A DNA stretch of 41,468 nt from NCBI GenBank assembly GCA_027624625.1, contig JAQBWH010000016.1, positions 1-41,468 of the forward strand, given 5' to 3'. This DNA comes from Verrucomicrobiota bacterium (GTDB lineage: Bacteria > Verrucomicrobiota > Verrucomicrobiia > Chthoniobacterales > JACTMZ01). This document shows, in pieces, positions 24,635 through 33,521 of the stretch. A model generated the notes under the pieces. That model saw nothing but the letters and a program-made list of their open reading frames with translations, ran no database searches and was not told the DNA's origin. Positions within the stretch are counted from its first letter, which is position 1. Each line of letters starts with the position of its first letter. Position numbers and translations under genes: made by a program.

Positions 24635-25834
24635 ATGGAAACCCCAAGCACGCCAGCGCGGGCCACGGAACGCATTTTCGCCCTGCGCGGGACAACATCC
24701 CGGCAACGTTGTCCGCTCGGCGACGCGGCCGGCCGCATACTGCGTCAGGAGGTGGTGGCGGACGCCGACTTTCCGCCGTTCGATCGCGTGATAATGGACG
24801 GGTTAGCCGTGCGGCACCATGAGGTCACGGGCGGAAGGCGCGGGTTCACGGTGCTCGGATCGGCGCCGGCGGGGCGCGGTCGGACGACTCTGCCCGCGCA
24901 GCCCGGCGCGGCTTTGGAAATCATGACCGGCGCGGTCCTGCCGGAGGGCGCCGATTGCATCCTGCCTTGCGAGTGGTATGACCTGTCTGGTGCCGACGCC
25001 GTCTTGCGCGCGCAGTCTTCAGTGCCGCCGGGCGCTTTTATTCACCGCCGCGGCTCGGACCATCGCACCGGTGATGTCTTGGTCCGGCCCGGTGTGCGCA
25101 TGGGGCCCGTCGAGGTCAGTATCGCGGCGGCCTGCGGTTGTGCCGAGGTTGAGGTGTCCGAACCGCTCCGGATTGCGGTGCTCGGCACCGGCGACGAATT
25201 GGTTGCAGTCGGGGATGTGCCGCGCGAAGGGCAGATCCGGCAGACCAATGTTCCCGCACTGTCCGCTGCGCTGAGGTTGTCCGGCTACGGACCGGCCGAA
25301 ACCGGCGCATTGCCCGACGAAGGGCCGGCCTTGCGCGAGGGCTTGGTGTCTTTGCTGGCGCATCATGATGTGGTCGTTGTCACCGGCGGTGTCTCCAAAG
25401 GGCGTTGCGACTTGATCCCGGCGATCCTCATGGAGACGGGCGCTTCGTGCATCCTGCACGGCGTGGCCCAGCGACCCGGGAAACCGATGGGCGTGTGGCA
25501 GGTGGCAGGCGGCCCGGTGGTTTTCGGTCTGCCCGGCAATCCGGTGTCCGCCCTCGTCTGCCTGCGTCGCTACGTCCTGCCCGCGCTTTTCCGGTGGAGC
25601 GGGGGCGCGGAGGATCCTCCGCCGCGGAGGATTTTGCGCGGGTCGTTCGCGAGGCCGCATGGACTGACCTTGTTTCTCCCGGTCTTGGAAGGCGGGGACG
25701 GGAATCTCGCTCCGGCGCCCGTGGCCAATTCCGGGGATTTTTGCGGTCTGGCCGGGAGTTGCGGATTCGCGGAGGTGGACGAAAGTTTTGCCGAAGGTTC
25801 ACCCGTTCCGTATTTTCGTTGGTGCGAACCATGA
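24635..25834 (+). CDS. moeA: Molybdopterin molybdenumtransferase
   Basis: This 399-residue protein has the MoeA domains: an N-terminal part with FDRVIMDGLAVRH and IMTGAVLPEGADCI, a central MoCF/MPT-binding domain with VTGGVSKGRCDLI and FGLPGNPVSALV, and a beta-barrel C-terminal domain. It inserts molybdate into adenylylated molybdopterin. MogA/MoaB, which normally adenylylates molybdopterin, is not encoded in the window. ATG 24635 fits the family N-terminus better than ATG 24587. Its stop codon overlaps the moaC start (ATGA). Confidence 0.94.
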   Translation: METPSTPARATERIFALRGTTSRQRCPLGDAAGRILRQEVVADADFPPFDRVIMDGLAVRHHEVTGGRRGFTVLGSAPAGRGRTTLPAQPGAALEIMTGAVLPEGADCILPCEWYDLSGADAVLRAQSSVPPGAFIHRRGSDHRTGDVLVRPGVRMGPVEVSIAAACGCAEVEVSEPLRIAVLGTGDELVAVGDVPREGQIRQTNVPALSAALRLSGYGPAETGALPDEGPALREGLVSLLAHHDVVVVTGGVSKGRCDLIPAILMETGASCILHGVAQRPGKPMGVWQVAGGPVVFGLPGNPVSALVCLRRYVLPALFRWSGGAEDPPPRRILRGSFARPHGLTLFLPVLEGGDGNLAPAPVANSGDFCGLAGSCGFAEVDESFAEGSPVPYFRWCEP

Positions 25835-26319
25835 CTTCCGATTCTTCCTGGACCCACCTTGATCCGGACAACAATCCCGCCATGGTGGATATTTCAGCCA
25901 AGCCGGTGACGGTCCGCACCGCGGTGGCCGGTGCGGAATTATTGCTTCCTCCCGGGGTCCTCGCTGAACTGCGGGACGGTGACATCCGTTCACCGAAGGG
26001 CCCGGTCTTCCAGACGGCGATCATCGCTGGCACCATGGCGGCGAAGCAGACCTCCGCCCTCATCCCCTTATGCCATCCGTTGCCTCTCGACGTGGTCCGC
26101 ATTACCATTCAGCCGCCGGAAAGCGGAATTCTCCGCATTGAAGCCGTGGTCAAGACGGGCCACAAAACCGGGGTGGAAATGGAGGCCCTTGTCGCGGCGA
26201 GCGTGGCCGCGCTGACCGTTTATGACATGTGCAAAGCTTTTTCCCCAGCGATAGAAATCCGTCGGGTCCGCCTCCTCAGCAAGCGTGGCGGGAAAAGCGA
26301 TTACACCGCGGACCAATGA
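25831..26319 (+). CDS. moaC: Cyclic pyranopterin monophosphate synthase
   Basis: The protein has 162 residues. The N-terminal PAMVDISAKPVTVRTA segment and the IPLCHPLPLDVV motif are diagnostic, and KTGVEMEALVAASVAALTVYDMCKA carries the catalytic Lys/Met/Asp region. It converts 3',8-cyclo-GTP to cyclic pyranopterin monophosphate. Its stop overlaps the start of the MobA-MoaD fusion (ATGA). The long upstream open frame is the out-of-frame shadow of moeA. Confidence 0.96.
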   Translation: MTSDSSWTHLDPDNNPAMVDISAKPVTVRTAVAGAELLLPPGVLAELRDGDIRSPKGPVFQTAIIAGTMAAKQTSALIPLCHPLPLDVVRITIQPPESGILRIEAVVKTGHKTGVEMEALVAASVAALTVYDMCKAFSPAIEIRRVRLLSKRGGKSDYTADQ

Positions 26320-27152
26320 ACAGCGCGCTGCACGGACTTCTCCTTGCGGGGGGCAAAAGCTCGCGCATGGGTTGCGACAAAGCGTCCATGGTGTTTGGGG
26401 ATGATGGACTGACGCAGGCCGGGCGGGCTCTGCGGCTCCTGCGGCAGTTTTGCGGACCGGTTTATCTTTCCCTCCGCGAGGGGCAACCGGTGCCGGCCGG
26501 CGGCGAGGGTGTTCCGGTACTGCGCGATGCGCCGGGAGGGCAAGGCCCGCTGGCCGGGATCCTCGCTGCTTTCCGCCAAGCCCGCGGCGCGGCGTGGCTC
26601 GTCATGGCTTGCGATTTGCCTTTGGTCCGCCCCGGCGTCCTCGCCCGCCTCGTGGCACGGTATGCGGAGGACCCCTTGTTACCCTTTGTCGCCTATGCCA
26701 GTGCGCTCGATGGACTGCCCGAACCGCTCTGCGCGGTTTACGGGCCGTCCGCTTTCCCGGTTCTCGGACGACACGCCGCGCGCGGACATTTTTGTCCCCG
26801 TCGTATCTTGCGCGAGGAAAGCGTGCCGCTTCTCGCTTTGCCCGAAGTGGACACCGGAGCGCTGACCAACGTGAACACCCCGCAGGATGTGGCCGGGGCA
26901 CGGATCGGAGCCCGCGAGGTCCGGGTCGCCTGGTTCGGCCGCCTCGCCGAGCAGAGGGGTTTGCGCGAGGAAAGCGTGGCCACCACGGCGAAGACGGCCG
27001 GTGAATTTCTACGCGAGATGAGCGATCGCCATCGCCTCGGCCTCGATCCCGGGGTGGTCCGCGTTGCGGTCAACGATGAGTTCGCGCCTGACGCACACCC
27101 ACTGCAAACCGGGGACCGGGTTGTCTTTCTGGCGCCCTTCGCCGGAGGATGA
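26316..27152 (+). CDS. mobA/moaD: MobA-MoaD fusion: molybdenum cofactor guanylyltransferase plus molybdopterin synthase small subunit
   Basis: This 278-residue protein joins two cofactor enzymes. Residues 1-about 195 are MobA-like: LLLAGGKSSRMGCDKA at the N-terminus, VMACDLPLV in the middle and LTNVNTPQD at its end. Residues about 202-278 are a ubiquitin-like MoaD domain: VRVAWFGRLAEQRG, VRVAVNDEFAPDAHPL and the free C-terminal FLAPFAGG, whose Gly-Gly becomes the thiocarboxylate. MoaD with MoaE converts cyclic pyranopterin monophosphate to molybdopterin; MobA adds GMP to form the guanine dinucleotide form. XDH-family enzymes normally use the cytosine form or plain cofactor, so the MobA half may serve another enzyme or have altered nucleotide use. 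Overlaps moaC; moaE follows. Confidence 0.92.
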   Translation: MNSALHGLLLAGGKSSRMGCDKASMVFGDDGLTQAGRALRLLRQFCGPVYLSLREGQPVPAGGEGVPVLRDAPGGQGPLAGILAAFRQARGAAWLVMACDLPLVRPGVLARLVARYAEDPLLPFVAYASALDGLPEPLCAVYGPSAFPVLGRHAARGHFCPRRILREESVPLLALPEVDTGALTNVNTPQDVAGARIGAREVRVAWFGRLAEQRGLREESVATTAKTAGEFLREMSDRHRLGLDPGVVRVAVNDEFAPDAHPLQTGDRVVFLAPFAGG

Positions 27153-27159
27153 GCCCGTA

Positions 27160-27681
27160 ATGTTCCGGCTCGCAAATCATCCGATCGACCCTGCGCCGCT
27201 GCGCCGGGAGTTGGCTTCCGAGGATTGCGGGGGATTTGTTTTTTTCGAAGGTCGGGTGCGTGACCACCACGAAGGGCGGGAAGTGACCGGACTCTATTAC
27301 GAGGCTTACCGGGAGCTGGCCGAAAAGGAGGGTTGCAGGCTTGTCCGGGAAATCGCGCTCAAACACGGGGTGCGGGCTGCCGCTATGCACGCGACCGGCG
27401 GTCTCGTGCCCGGGGATCTCGCCGTGTGGGTCGGGGCGGCCGCCGCGCACCGTGAGGAAGCCTTCGTGGCCTGCCGCGAACTGATCGACGCGATCAAAGC
27501 GCGTGTACCCATTTGGAAGCGCGAGTCTTACGTCGGGGGAAGCAGTGGGTGGGTCGAAGGATGCGCCTGCGCTGCGGGCCATGGTGACGGACGACGAACA
27601 CCGTCATCGATGACCTCCGGAATTCCCACCGCCACGACTTCCAGCGACGCCGCGGACTCGGGCCGTTCGACTACGTCATGA
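27160..27681 (+). CDS. moaE: Molybdopterin synthase catalytic subunit
   Basis: This 173-residue protein covers the MoaE fold (residues 1-about 136): GGFVFFEGRVRDHHEGREV, LYYEAYRELAE, HATGGLVPGDLAVWVGAAAAHREEAF and PIWKRESYVGGSSGWVEG with the catalytic Lys. It receives sulfur from MoaD, here the fused domain encoded just upstream. A clear GGAGGA (27144-27149) stands 10 bases before the ATG. The last 35 residues, rich in Ser/Thr/Gly, go beyond the usual end of MoaE and look like read-through of non-conserved sequence. Confidence 0.92.
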   Translation: MFRLANHPIDPAPLRRELASEDCGGFVFFEGRVRDHHEGREVTGLYYEAYRELAEKEGCRLVREIALKHGVRAAAMHATGGLVPGDLAVWVGAAAAHREEAFVACRELIDAIKARVPIWKRESYVGGSSGWVEGCACAAGHGDGRRTPSSMTSGIPTATTSSDAADSGRSTTS

Positions 27682-27776
27682 CGCGAGTCGACAGGGCGCT
27701 CGCGCCCGATGCCAATACCTTGCTTTCCGGTCGCGGCGGAACCGCGCTCAAGCTGTTTTCCCGCGGTTCTCCTTAA
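27588..27776 (+). other. Unassigned coding-like frame overlapping the moaE tail
   Basis: In a frame different from moaE, an open stretch reads TVIDDLRNSHRHDFQ, GLGPFDYVMTRVDRALAP and LLSGRGGTALKLFSR before a TAA at 27774. Amino-acid composition looks protein-like, but no start codon fits well: the frame opens after a TGA at 27585 and the first ATG is well inside. It may be the remaining 3' end of a lost gene. I do not recognise the family. Confidence 0.3.
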
Positions 27777-28294
27777 AGGAGTCCGCGTCGTTTCCATTCC
27801 TCCATATTGCCCCCGGCGGAGCGCCGTGCGGTGTCGACCGCCAGTTTGAGCAGGGAGACTTCCCACGCGTCATCCACGCTCTCGACCACGGCGCGCCGGG
27901 TTTCACCCTCTTCGCGGGCACGATTCACGGTCTCGGCGACAACTTTGTCGAATTGTCCGCTGACAATCTCCTCCTGCAGGTTGCTTCTGGTGAATTGGAA
28001 GCCGTAGCGGAGGAACTTGAGGTCTTCGCCGTTTTCCTCCAGCCAGTCGGCGAACTCGCGGGCTTTCTCGCCGAAGCCCTCGAGCATGATGCGGGCGTAG
28101 TTGCCCGGTGACATGATGCGCGGGCGCTCGGCTTGCAGGGTGCCGCGCCGGAGACGGACACGATTGACTTCATCCATCAATTCGCTGACCAGCACAAAGT
28201 CGAATGCGGTCGACCCGAATGTCTCGATGAGACTGGCGGGTTCCAGATGTGTCTTCGTATTTTCCAGAGCGTAGAGAAAGCTGTCGCGGTCCAT
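27773..28294 (-). CDS. Hypothetical protein, helical and charged
   Basis: This 173-residue protein begins MDRDSFLYALENTKTHLEP. It is rich in Glu, Arg and hydrophobic heptad-like helices throughout, with no signal peptide, membrane segment or recognised motif. The most distinctive stretches are STAFDFVLVSELMDEVNRVR (about 28-47), PGNYARIMLEGFGEKAREF (about 63-81) and the C-terminal GGNMEEWKRRGLL. Codon use and length support a real gene. It stands alone on the minus strand, divergent from ispH with 102 bases between starts. I cannot assign a function. Confidence 0.7.
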   Translation of the reverse strand: MDRDSFLYALENTKTHLEPASLIETFGSTAFDFVLVSELMDEVNRVRLRRGTLQAERPRIMSPGNYARIMLEGFGEKAREFADWLEENGEDLKFLRYGFQFTRSNLQEEIVSGQFDKVVAETVNRAREEGETRRAVVESVDDAWEVSLLKLAVDTARRSAGGNMEEWKRRGLL

Positions 28295-28396
28295 GGCGGT
28301 AGTGGCAAAACGATAAGCCCCCGGGGCGCGGATGCAAGAATGGGTGAAGGTTCCCGTTGGACGCCGGCCCGGCGGGCGTTAGATTGGGTGCTGTCC

Positions 28397-29602
28397 ATGA
28401 GCACCGCGGTCCCGATCAAGCGCGTCAATCTCCGTACCCCGGAGGTCATGGAGGAGGTGCAGGCGGCGGTTGAATCGCACTACCACAGCCCCATGGTGGA
28501 GCGTCTGCGGGCCGCGGGGGGCGTGGCCACCTTCGGCAATGTCACCGTGCGCCTAGCCAAGCAGTTTGGGTTTTGTTACGGCGTCGAGCGGGCCATCGAC
28601 CTGGCTTACGCGGCGCGGAAAGTTTTCGCCGACCGCAATATCTTTCTGGTCGGCGAAATCATCCACAATCCGGACGTCAACGCGCAACTCGCCGCCATGG
28701 GTATCCGCACGCTCTCCGGGCCGTGCAAACTGGCCGATATCGACAAGCTCTCAGCCGAGGATGTGGTCATTGTGCCCGCCTTCGGTGCCGAAGTGGCGGT
28801 GCAGGAACGGATCAAGGCTCGGGGTTGCCAGATTGTCGACACGACCTGCGGCGACGTCATGAGCGTGTGGAAGCGGGTGCGGCAATACGCCAACGATGGC
28901 GTGACTTCGATCATCCACGGCAAGTCCGATCACGAAGAGACGAGGGCCACCAGCTCCCGCGCGCGATCCACGGGGGGGGGCGGCCACTTCATGGTGGTCT
29001 ATGACCTTGAGGAGACGGACTTTCTTTGCGCCTACCTGCGCCATGGTGGCGACCGTGCGGCTTTTCTGGACAAGTTTCGTGGTGCTTACTCCGAGGGGTT
29101 CGACCCCGATTTGCATTTGCGCAAGCTCGGCGTGGCCAACCAGACCACCATGCTGCGTTCCGAAACCGAGGAAGTGCAGCGGCGTATCCGGGCCGCTGTG
29201 ACCGCCCGGGACGGGGCGGAGGAAAACTTCCGCGTCTTCGACACGATTTGCGGTGCCACCCAGGAGCGGCAAGACGCGCTTCTCGACCTGCTCTCCCAAC
29301 CACCCGACCTCATGCTCGTGGTCGGAGGCTACAACAGCTCGAACACCGCTCACCTCGCCGACATGGCCCGGGAAAAATTACCGACCTATTTCGTCCTCAA
29401 TGCCGGTTGCCTTGAGTCGACGCAACTTATCCGTCACTTTGACACCCGCGCGGGCCGCGAGACAACAACCGGGGACTGGCTGCCGGCCGGCCCGGTTTCT
29501 CTCGGCATTACGGCCGGCGCGTCGTGCCCGAGCAATTTGATCGAGGATGTTTTGCTCCGGGTTCTGGAGCTGAGCAAAGTTGCCGGTCCGGCAGCGGTTT
29601 GA
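28397..29602 (+). CDS. ispH: 4-hydroxy-3-methylbut-2-enyl diphosphate reductase (long form)
   Basis: This 401-residue enzyme makes IPP and DMAPP in the last step of the MEP isoprenoid pathway. Three cluster cysteines are seen: Cys60 in FGFCYGVERA, Cys151 in DTTCGDV and Cys377 in AGASCPSN. The substrate-binding segments GEIIHNP, IHGKSDHEET and GGYNSSNT are also present. It is about 90 residues longer than the E. coli enzyme, with extra sequence at the N-terminus and an insertion near residues 195-265, like the cyanobacterial and plastid form. ATG 28397 is chosen because family similarity starts there. It ends 6 bases before the stop of cysI, which runs the other way. Confidence 0.95.
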   Translation: MSTAVPIKRVNLRTPEVMEEVQAAVESHYHSPMVERLRAAGGVATFGNVTVRLAKQFGFCYGVERAIDLAYAARKVFADRNIFLVGEIIHNPDVNAQLAAMGIRTLSGPCKLADIDKLSAEDVVIVPAFGAEVAVQERIKARGCQIVDTTCGDVMSVWKRVRQYANDGVTSIIHGKSDHEETRATSSRARSTGGGGHFMVVYDLEETDFLCAYLRHGGDRAAFLDKFRGAYSEGFDPDLHLRKLGVANQTTMLRSETEEVQRRIRAAVTARDGAEENFRVFDTICGATQERQDALLDLLSQPPDLMLVVGGYNSSNTAHLADMAREKLPTYFVLNAGCLESTQLIRHFDTRAGRETTTGDWLPAGPVSLGITAGASCPSNLIEDVLLRVLELSKVAGPAAV

Positions 29603-29608
29603 ACCGGC

Positions 29609-31324
29609 TCAAACCATGATTTCCTCGTGGAAGAGGCGACCCTCGGTCGTGGCCTTGACGTATCCCGCGCGGATGGTGAAGTCGCCGAAATGTTCCCCCT
29701 CCTGACGTTCCGTGGCATAGCGACGGATGATCGGTGCGAGTTCGTTGACGATCTCCTCCGCTTTGACCGAGGGCTTGTAGAGTTTGTTCAGCCGTGAGCC
29801 GTCATGGGCAGCCCCGAGGTAGATGTTGTATTTGCCCGGCGCACGACCGACGAAACCGATTTCCCCGAGGTAAGGCCGGGCGCAGCCGTTCGGGCAACCG
29901 GTCATGCGGATGAGGATGGCATCGTGGTGCAAACCGCACTCCTCGATGACCTCGTCCAAGTCGCTGACCAGTTGGGGCAGATATCGTTCGCTTTCGGCCA
30001 GGGCAAGGCCGCAGGTGGGGAGGGCGACGCAGGCCATGGAATTGAGGCGCAGACCGGTGATGCGCTCGGGGACATCGAGTTTGTATTGTTGGAGCAGCGC
30101 TGCAATGCGCGGCTTTTGCTCCGCAGTCACGCCGCCGATGACCAGGTTCTGGTTGGCGGTGAGACGGAAGTCGCCGGTGTGAACCTTGGCAATCTCGCGC
30201 AGTCCGGTCTTGGCGGGGAGATCATCGGTATCGCGCAGGCGGCCGTTCTGGATAAAGAGCCCGTAATTCCAGCGCCCATCGGTGCCCTCGCTCCAGCCGT
30301 AGCGGTCACCCGAACTGGTGAATTCAAAAGGACGGGCCTCGCCGAGGTTCCAGCCAAGACGGCTTTCCAGTTCGTTTTTGAACCAGTCCACCCCGCGGTC
30401 TTCGATGGTGTATTTGAGGCGCGCGTGCTTCCGGTTGGTGCGGTCGCCGAAATCACGCTGGACGGTCAGGACTTTTTCCGCGACTTCCAGGACCTTTTCC
30501 CGCGGGAGGTAGCCGATGATGTTGGCCAGTCGCGGGTAGGTTTTGGTGTCGCTGTGCGACATGCCGAGCCCGCCGCCGACGGAGAGGTTGTAGCCGAGCA
30601 ATTTGCCGTCCTCGCCGATGGCGATGAAACCGAGGTCCTGCGTGTAGACGTCGATGTCGTTGCTCGGAGGCACGGCGAAGCCGGTCTTGAATTTGCGCGG
30701 GAGGTAAGTTTTCCCGTAGAGCGGTTCTTCCTCGACTTCGTCGGAAACTTTTTCCCCGTCGAGCCAGATTTCGTGGTAAGCGCTGGTGCTCGGGGTCAGG
30801 TGGGTGCTGACCGCGCGGGCGTCGTCGAGCACGGGAGCATGCAAGGCGGACTGCCACGGATTCGGGTTGGCCATGACGTTGCGATTCACGTCGCCGCAGG
30901 CCGCGATGCAGTCCATGACCGCACTGTTGATCCCCTGCATGGTGGTTTTGAGGACGTCCTTGGTGACAAAGTGCAACTGGAAGGCTTGGCGGGTGGTGAG
31001 CTTGAGGGTGTGGCTGCCGTATTGGTCGGCGAGGGCGTCGATCTTGAGCCATTGTTCCGGCGTGCAGACTCCGCCGGGCACGCGGATGCGGATCATGAAG
31101 ATGAAAGCTTTCTCCAGACCGGCCTTCTTTCGTTCGCTGCGCTGGTCGCGATGGTCCTGCTGGTAGATGCCGTGAAATTTCGAAATGTTCGTGTCTTCGT
31201 CCGCGATTGATCCGGTCGTGCGGTCTTCGAGGCTAGCAGCTAGGGTGCCGCGCAAGTAGTGGCTGGCCTCTTTGAGGACCTCGGCTTTGGAGAGCGGCTT
31301 GGGGTCGGCGTGGTCGGAAATCAT
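29609..31324 (-). CDS. cysI: Sulfite reductase hemoprotein (beta subunit)
   Basis: This 571-residue protein matches E. coli CysI in length. The siroheme/4Fe-4S ligands are visible as C-x5-C in [11 protein letters not shown] and C-x3-C in [10 protein letters not shown]. Two ferredoxin-like repeats ([27 protein letters not shown]) and the [20 protein letters not shown] segment are also present. It reduces sulfite to sulfide with six electrons for cysteine synthesis. No flavoprotein (CysJ), siroheme synthase or other cys gene is next to it, so the electron donor is encoded elsewhere or is a ferredoxin. ATG 31324 is preferred to the longer upstream frame. It diverges from aat. Confidence 0.94.
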   Translation of the reverse strand: MISDHADPKPLSKAEVLKEASHYLRGTLAASLEDRTTGSIADEDTNISKFHGIYQQDHRDQRSERKKAGLEKAFIFMIRIRVPGGVCTPEQWLKIDALADQYGSHTLKLTTRQAFQLHFVTKDVLKTTMQGINSAVMDCIAACGDVNRNVMANPNPWQSALHAPVLDDARAVSTHLTPSTSAYHEIWLDGEKVSDEVEEEPLYGKTYLPRKFKTGFAVPPSNDIDVYTQDLGFIAIGEDGKLLGYNLSVGGGLGMSHSDTKTYPRLANIIGYLPREKVLEVAEKVLTVQRDFGDRTNRKHARLKYTIEDRGVDWFKNELESRLGWNLGEARPFEFTSSGDRYGWSEGTDGRWNYGLFIQNGRLRDTDDLPAKTGLREIAKVHTGDFRLTANQNLVIGGVTAEQKPRIAALLQQYKLDVPERITGLRLNSMACVALPTCGLALAESERYLPQLVSDLDEVIEECGLHHDAILIRMTGCPNGCARPYLGEIGFVGRAPGKYNIYLGAAHDGSRLNKLYKPSVKAEEIVNELAPIIRRYATERQEGEHFGDFTIRAGYVKATTEGRLFHEEIMV

Positions 31325-31426
31325 GATGGGTTGAAACTTTGTAATTAATGGCCTCTCGTCTTTGGGGCAACAGCGGAATGAGCGGATTGCCTTTGGGGAC
31401 GATTTTCTACAAAAGGTTACGTTGCC

Positions 31427-32119
31427 ATGACGGATCTGGTTTCCCAATCCTTTCCTCCCGAGCGTCTCACCGCGGTATCGGTCCTGCGTGCCTACCGGGA
31501 CGGCTTCTTCCCGATGGGTTGCGGCGATGGTCGGTTGCGGTGGTTTTCGCCAGACCCGCGGGGCATCCTCCCTTTGGATGGCTTTCACTTGCCCCACGGG
31601 TTCCGCCGGGTGCTCCGGCGTTTGGATTTTGCGGTGAGTGTGGACGCGGCTTTCCCCGAGGTTGTGGCCGGCTGTGCGGACCGGTCCGAGACCTGGATCG
31701 ATCCGGCCATCGCGAGGGTTTATGCGGATTTATTTGCCGCGCGTTCCGCCCACAGTGTCGAGGTCTGGCAGGCTGGAGACCTTGTCGGGGGGCTTTATGG
31801 TGTGCAATTGGGCGGCGTTTTTTTTGGCGAGTCGATGTTTTCCCGGGTCGGGGAAGCTTCGAAGGTGGCCCTGCTTGCCCTCGTCGGGATTCTTCGCACC
31901 CGTCAGTTCGGCTTGCTTGATATCCAGTGGGTGACCGATCACCTCGAGAATTTCGGCGCGGTGGAAATTCGACGTCCCGTTTACCTCAACTACCTCCGCG
32001 AAGCCATGGTGCGGCAATGTTCCTTCCCACCGCCCGGCGAGGTGCACGTGGCGGAATTGATCAAGCCGCGTATCGGTGCGGTCGAGGAACAAAGCGCGGC
32101 ACGGGTGACCTTGCCTTGA
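31427..32119 (+). CDS. aat: Leucyl/phenylalanyl-tRNA-protein transferase
   Basis: This is a 230-residue N-end-rule enzyme. Signatures are [55 protein letters not shown] and [14 protein letters not shown]. It adds Leu or Phe to proteins with N-terminal Arg or Lys, marking them for ClpAP/ClpS. It is convergent with xseA, with only 8 bases between stop codons, and divergent from cysI. An AAGG lies about 10 bases before the ATG. Confidence 0.95.
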   Translation: MTDLVSQSFPPERLTAVSVLRAYRDGFFPMGCGDGRLRWFSPDPRGILPLDGFHLPHGFRRVLRRLDFAVSVDAAFPEVVAGCADRSETWIDPAIARVYADLFAARSAHSVEVWQAGDLVGGLYGVQLGGVFFGESMFSRVGEASKVALLALVGILRTRQFGLLDIQWVTDHLENFGAVEIRRPVYLNYLREAMVRQCSFPPPGEVHVAELIKPRIGAVEEQSAARVTLP

Positions 32120-32127
32120 TGCGGGTT

Positions 32128-33516
32128 TCAGACCACCGGTTCTGACTTTATCTCCCCGTCGGCGAAGACGGTAACGATCACCTTTTCCCCGGTGGCTTGC
32201 CGGGCCGAGGAGAGCGGACGTCCCCGGGTGTCCATCGTGATGGTGAAGCCGCGGGCCAGAGTTTGGCGCGGCCCCAGCAATTCCAAAGCGTGGGCGTCCC
32301 GCTCTTTCTTTAGCCGGCGTTGTTGCAGGAAAGCTGCCGCTGCTTTCCCGCTGCGTTGATTCAGGGTAGCCAGACGGTCGGACCAGAAAGCCAAACGGGC
32401 CGAAGGGGAGCGCGCCGCGAGAACAGCCTTCGCCCGGCCAGCGCCCTCTTGGAGCAAGGCAAGGCGGGCTGAGACGGCCGAACTGCCGCGGGCGTGGAGG
32501 TCATCGGTCAACTGGCGCCAGTCGCCGATCCGGCGCAGGGGCAGTCGGAAGACTCCGGATGCGGCGCGCAATTCGAGTTGCGAGCGGGCTTGGACCAAAT
32601 GGATGCCGGCATCGCGCCCGATGCGCCGGACCATGGAACGCAACCGGTCGAGCGTCTCGGCCCGGTCTGTGCTGAGAATTTCCGCCGCGGCACTTGGCGT
32701 GGGCGCGCGCACGTCGGCCACGAGGTCCGAGGTGGTCACATCCGTCTCATGGCCGACGGCGGAGATGACCGGCACACCGCTGGCGGCCATGGCGCGAGCG
32801 AGGACCTCTTCGTTGAATTCCCAGAGGTCCTCGAGGCTTCCGCCGCCGCGGGTGACGACGATGACATCCACCGCGGGAAAATCGTGGTTCTCAGCGTCGG
32901 CGAAACGTCCGACGGCTCCGGCTATTTCCGCCGCCGCCCCCCGGCCTTGCACCCGGACCGGAGCGATGAAGACTTCGATGTGCGGCGCGCGCCGGCGCAG
33001 GACGTGCAAGAAGTCGCGGATCGCGGCTCCGGTCGGCGAGGTGACGACCCCGACGCGGACAGGGTGGGGAGGCAGGGGCTTTTTGCGGGACTGATCGAAA
33101 AGCCCCTCGGCCCGGAACTTTTCCTGCAGGGCGCGGAGGCGCGCCTCGAGTTCGCCGGCGCCGCGGGGTTGGATGCGGCGGACGACGATTTGGTATTGGC
33201 CGCGCGCCTCGTAAACCGAAATGTCGCCGAACAACTCGACTTTCATCCCGTCGTGCAAGGGCGGGATCCCCGAGGCCGCACTGCGGAAAAGGACGCACGA
33301 GACCTGGGCGGTTTCGTCTTTCAAGCTGAAATATTGGTGCCCGGATGGTTGCCGGCGAAGATTGGAAAGTTCGCCCTGCACCCAGACCGTTCCGAGACTT
33401 CCCTCAAGGCATGCGCGGACCGCGCGGTTAAGGAGGCTTACGGTCAACGGACCACTTGGGGCCCGGGGGGCGGCAGCCCTCTCTTCGGGGAAGGCGAGGA
33501 TGCCCTGCTTGTTCAT
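32128..33516 (-). CDS. xseA: Exodeoxyribonuclease VII large subunit
   Basis: The protein has 462 residues. The N-terminal OB-fold (VWVQGELSNLRRQPSGHQYFSLKD) and the catalytic-region motifs VGVVTSPTGAAIRDFLHV, VIVVTRGGGSLEDLWEFN and PVISAVGHETDVT are intact. A coiled-coil C-terminal part follows, ending LARGFTITMDTRGRPLSSA. With XseB it degrades single-stranded DNA to oligonucleotides in mismatch repair and recombination. xseB is not in the window. ATG 33516 is chosen; the longer frame overlaps the upstream Lon-domain gene, whose stop lies 5 bases before this start. Confidence 0.95.
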   Translation of the reverse strand: MNKQGILAFPEERAAAPRAPSGPLTVSLLNRAVRACLEGSLGTVWVQGELSNLRRQPSGHQYFSLKDETAQVSCVLFRSAASGIPPLHDGMKVELFGDISVYEARGQYQIVVRRIQPRGAGELEARLRALQEKFRAEGLFDQSRKKPLPPHPVRVGVVTSPTGAAIRDFLHVLRRRAPHIEVFIAPVRVQGRGAAAEIAGAVGRFADAENHDFPAVDVIVVTRGGGSLEDLWEFNEEVLARAMAASGVPVISAVGHETDVTTSDLVADVRAPTPSAAAEILSTDRAETLDRLRSMVRRIGRDAGIHLVQARSQLELRAASGVFRLPLRRIGDWRQLTDDLHARGSSAVSARLALLQEGAGRAKAVLAARSPSARLAFWSDRLATLNQRSGKAAAAFLQQRRLKKERDAHALELLGPRQTLARGFTITMDTRGRPLSSARQATGEKVIVTVFADGEIKSEPVV

Positions 33517-33521
33517 TCCGT

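Noticed and set aside
29804..31210. 468-codon plus-strand open frame opposite cysI
   Set aside because: The minus strand encodes a complete sulfite reductase with all cluster cysteines; this is its shadow.
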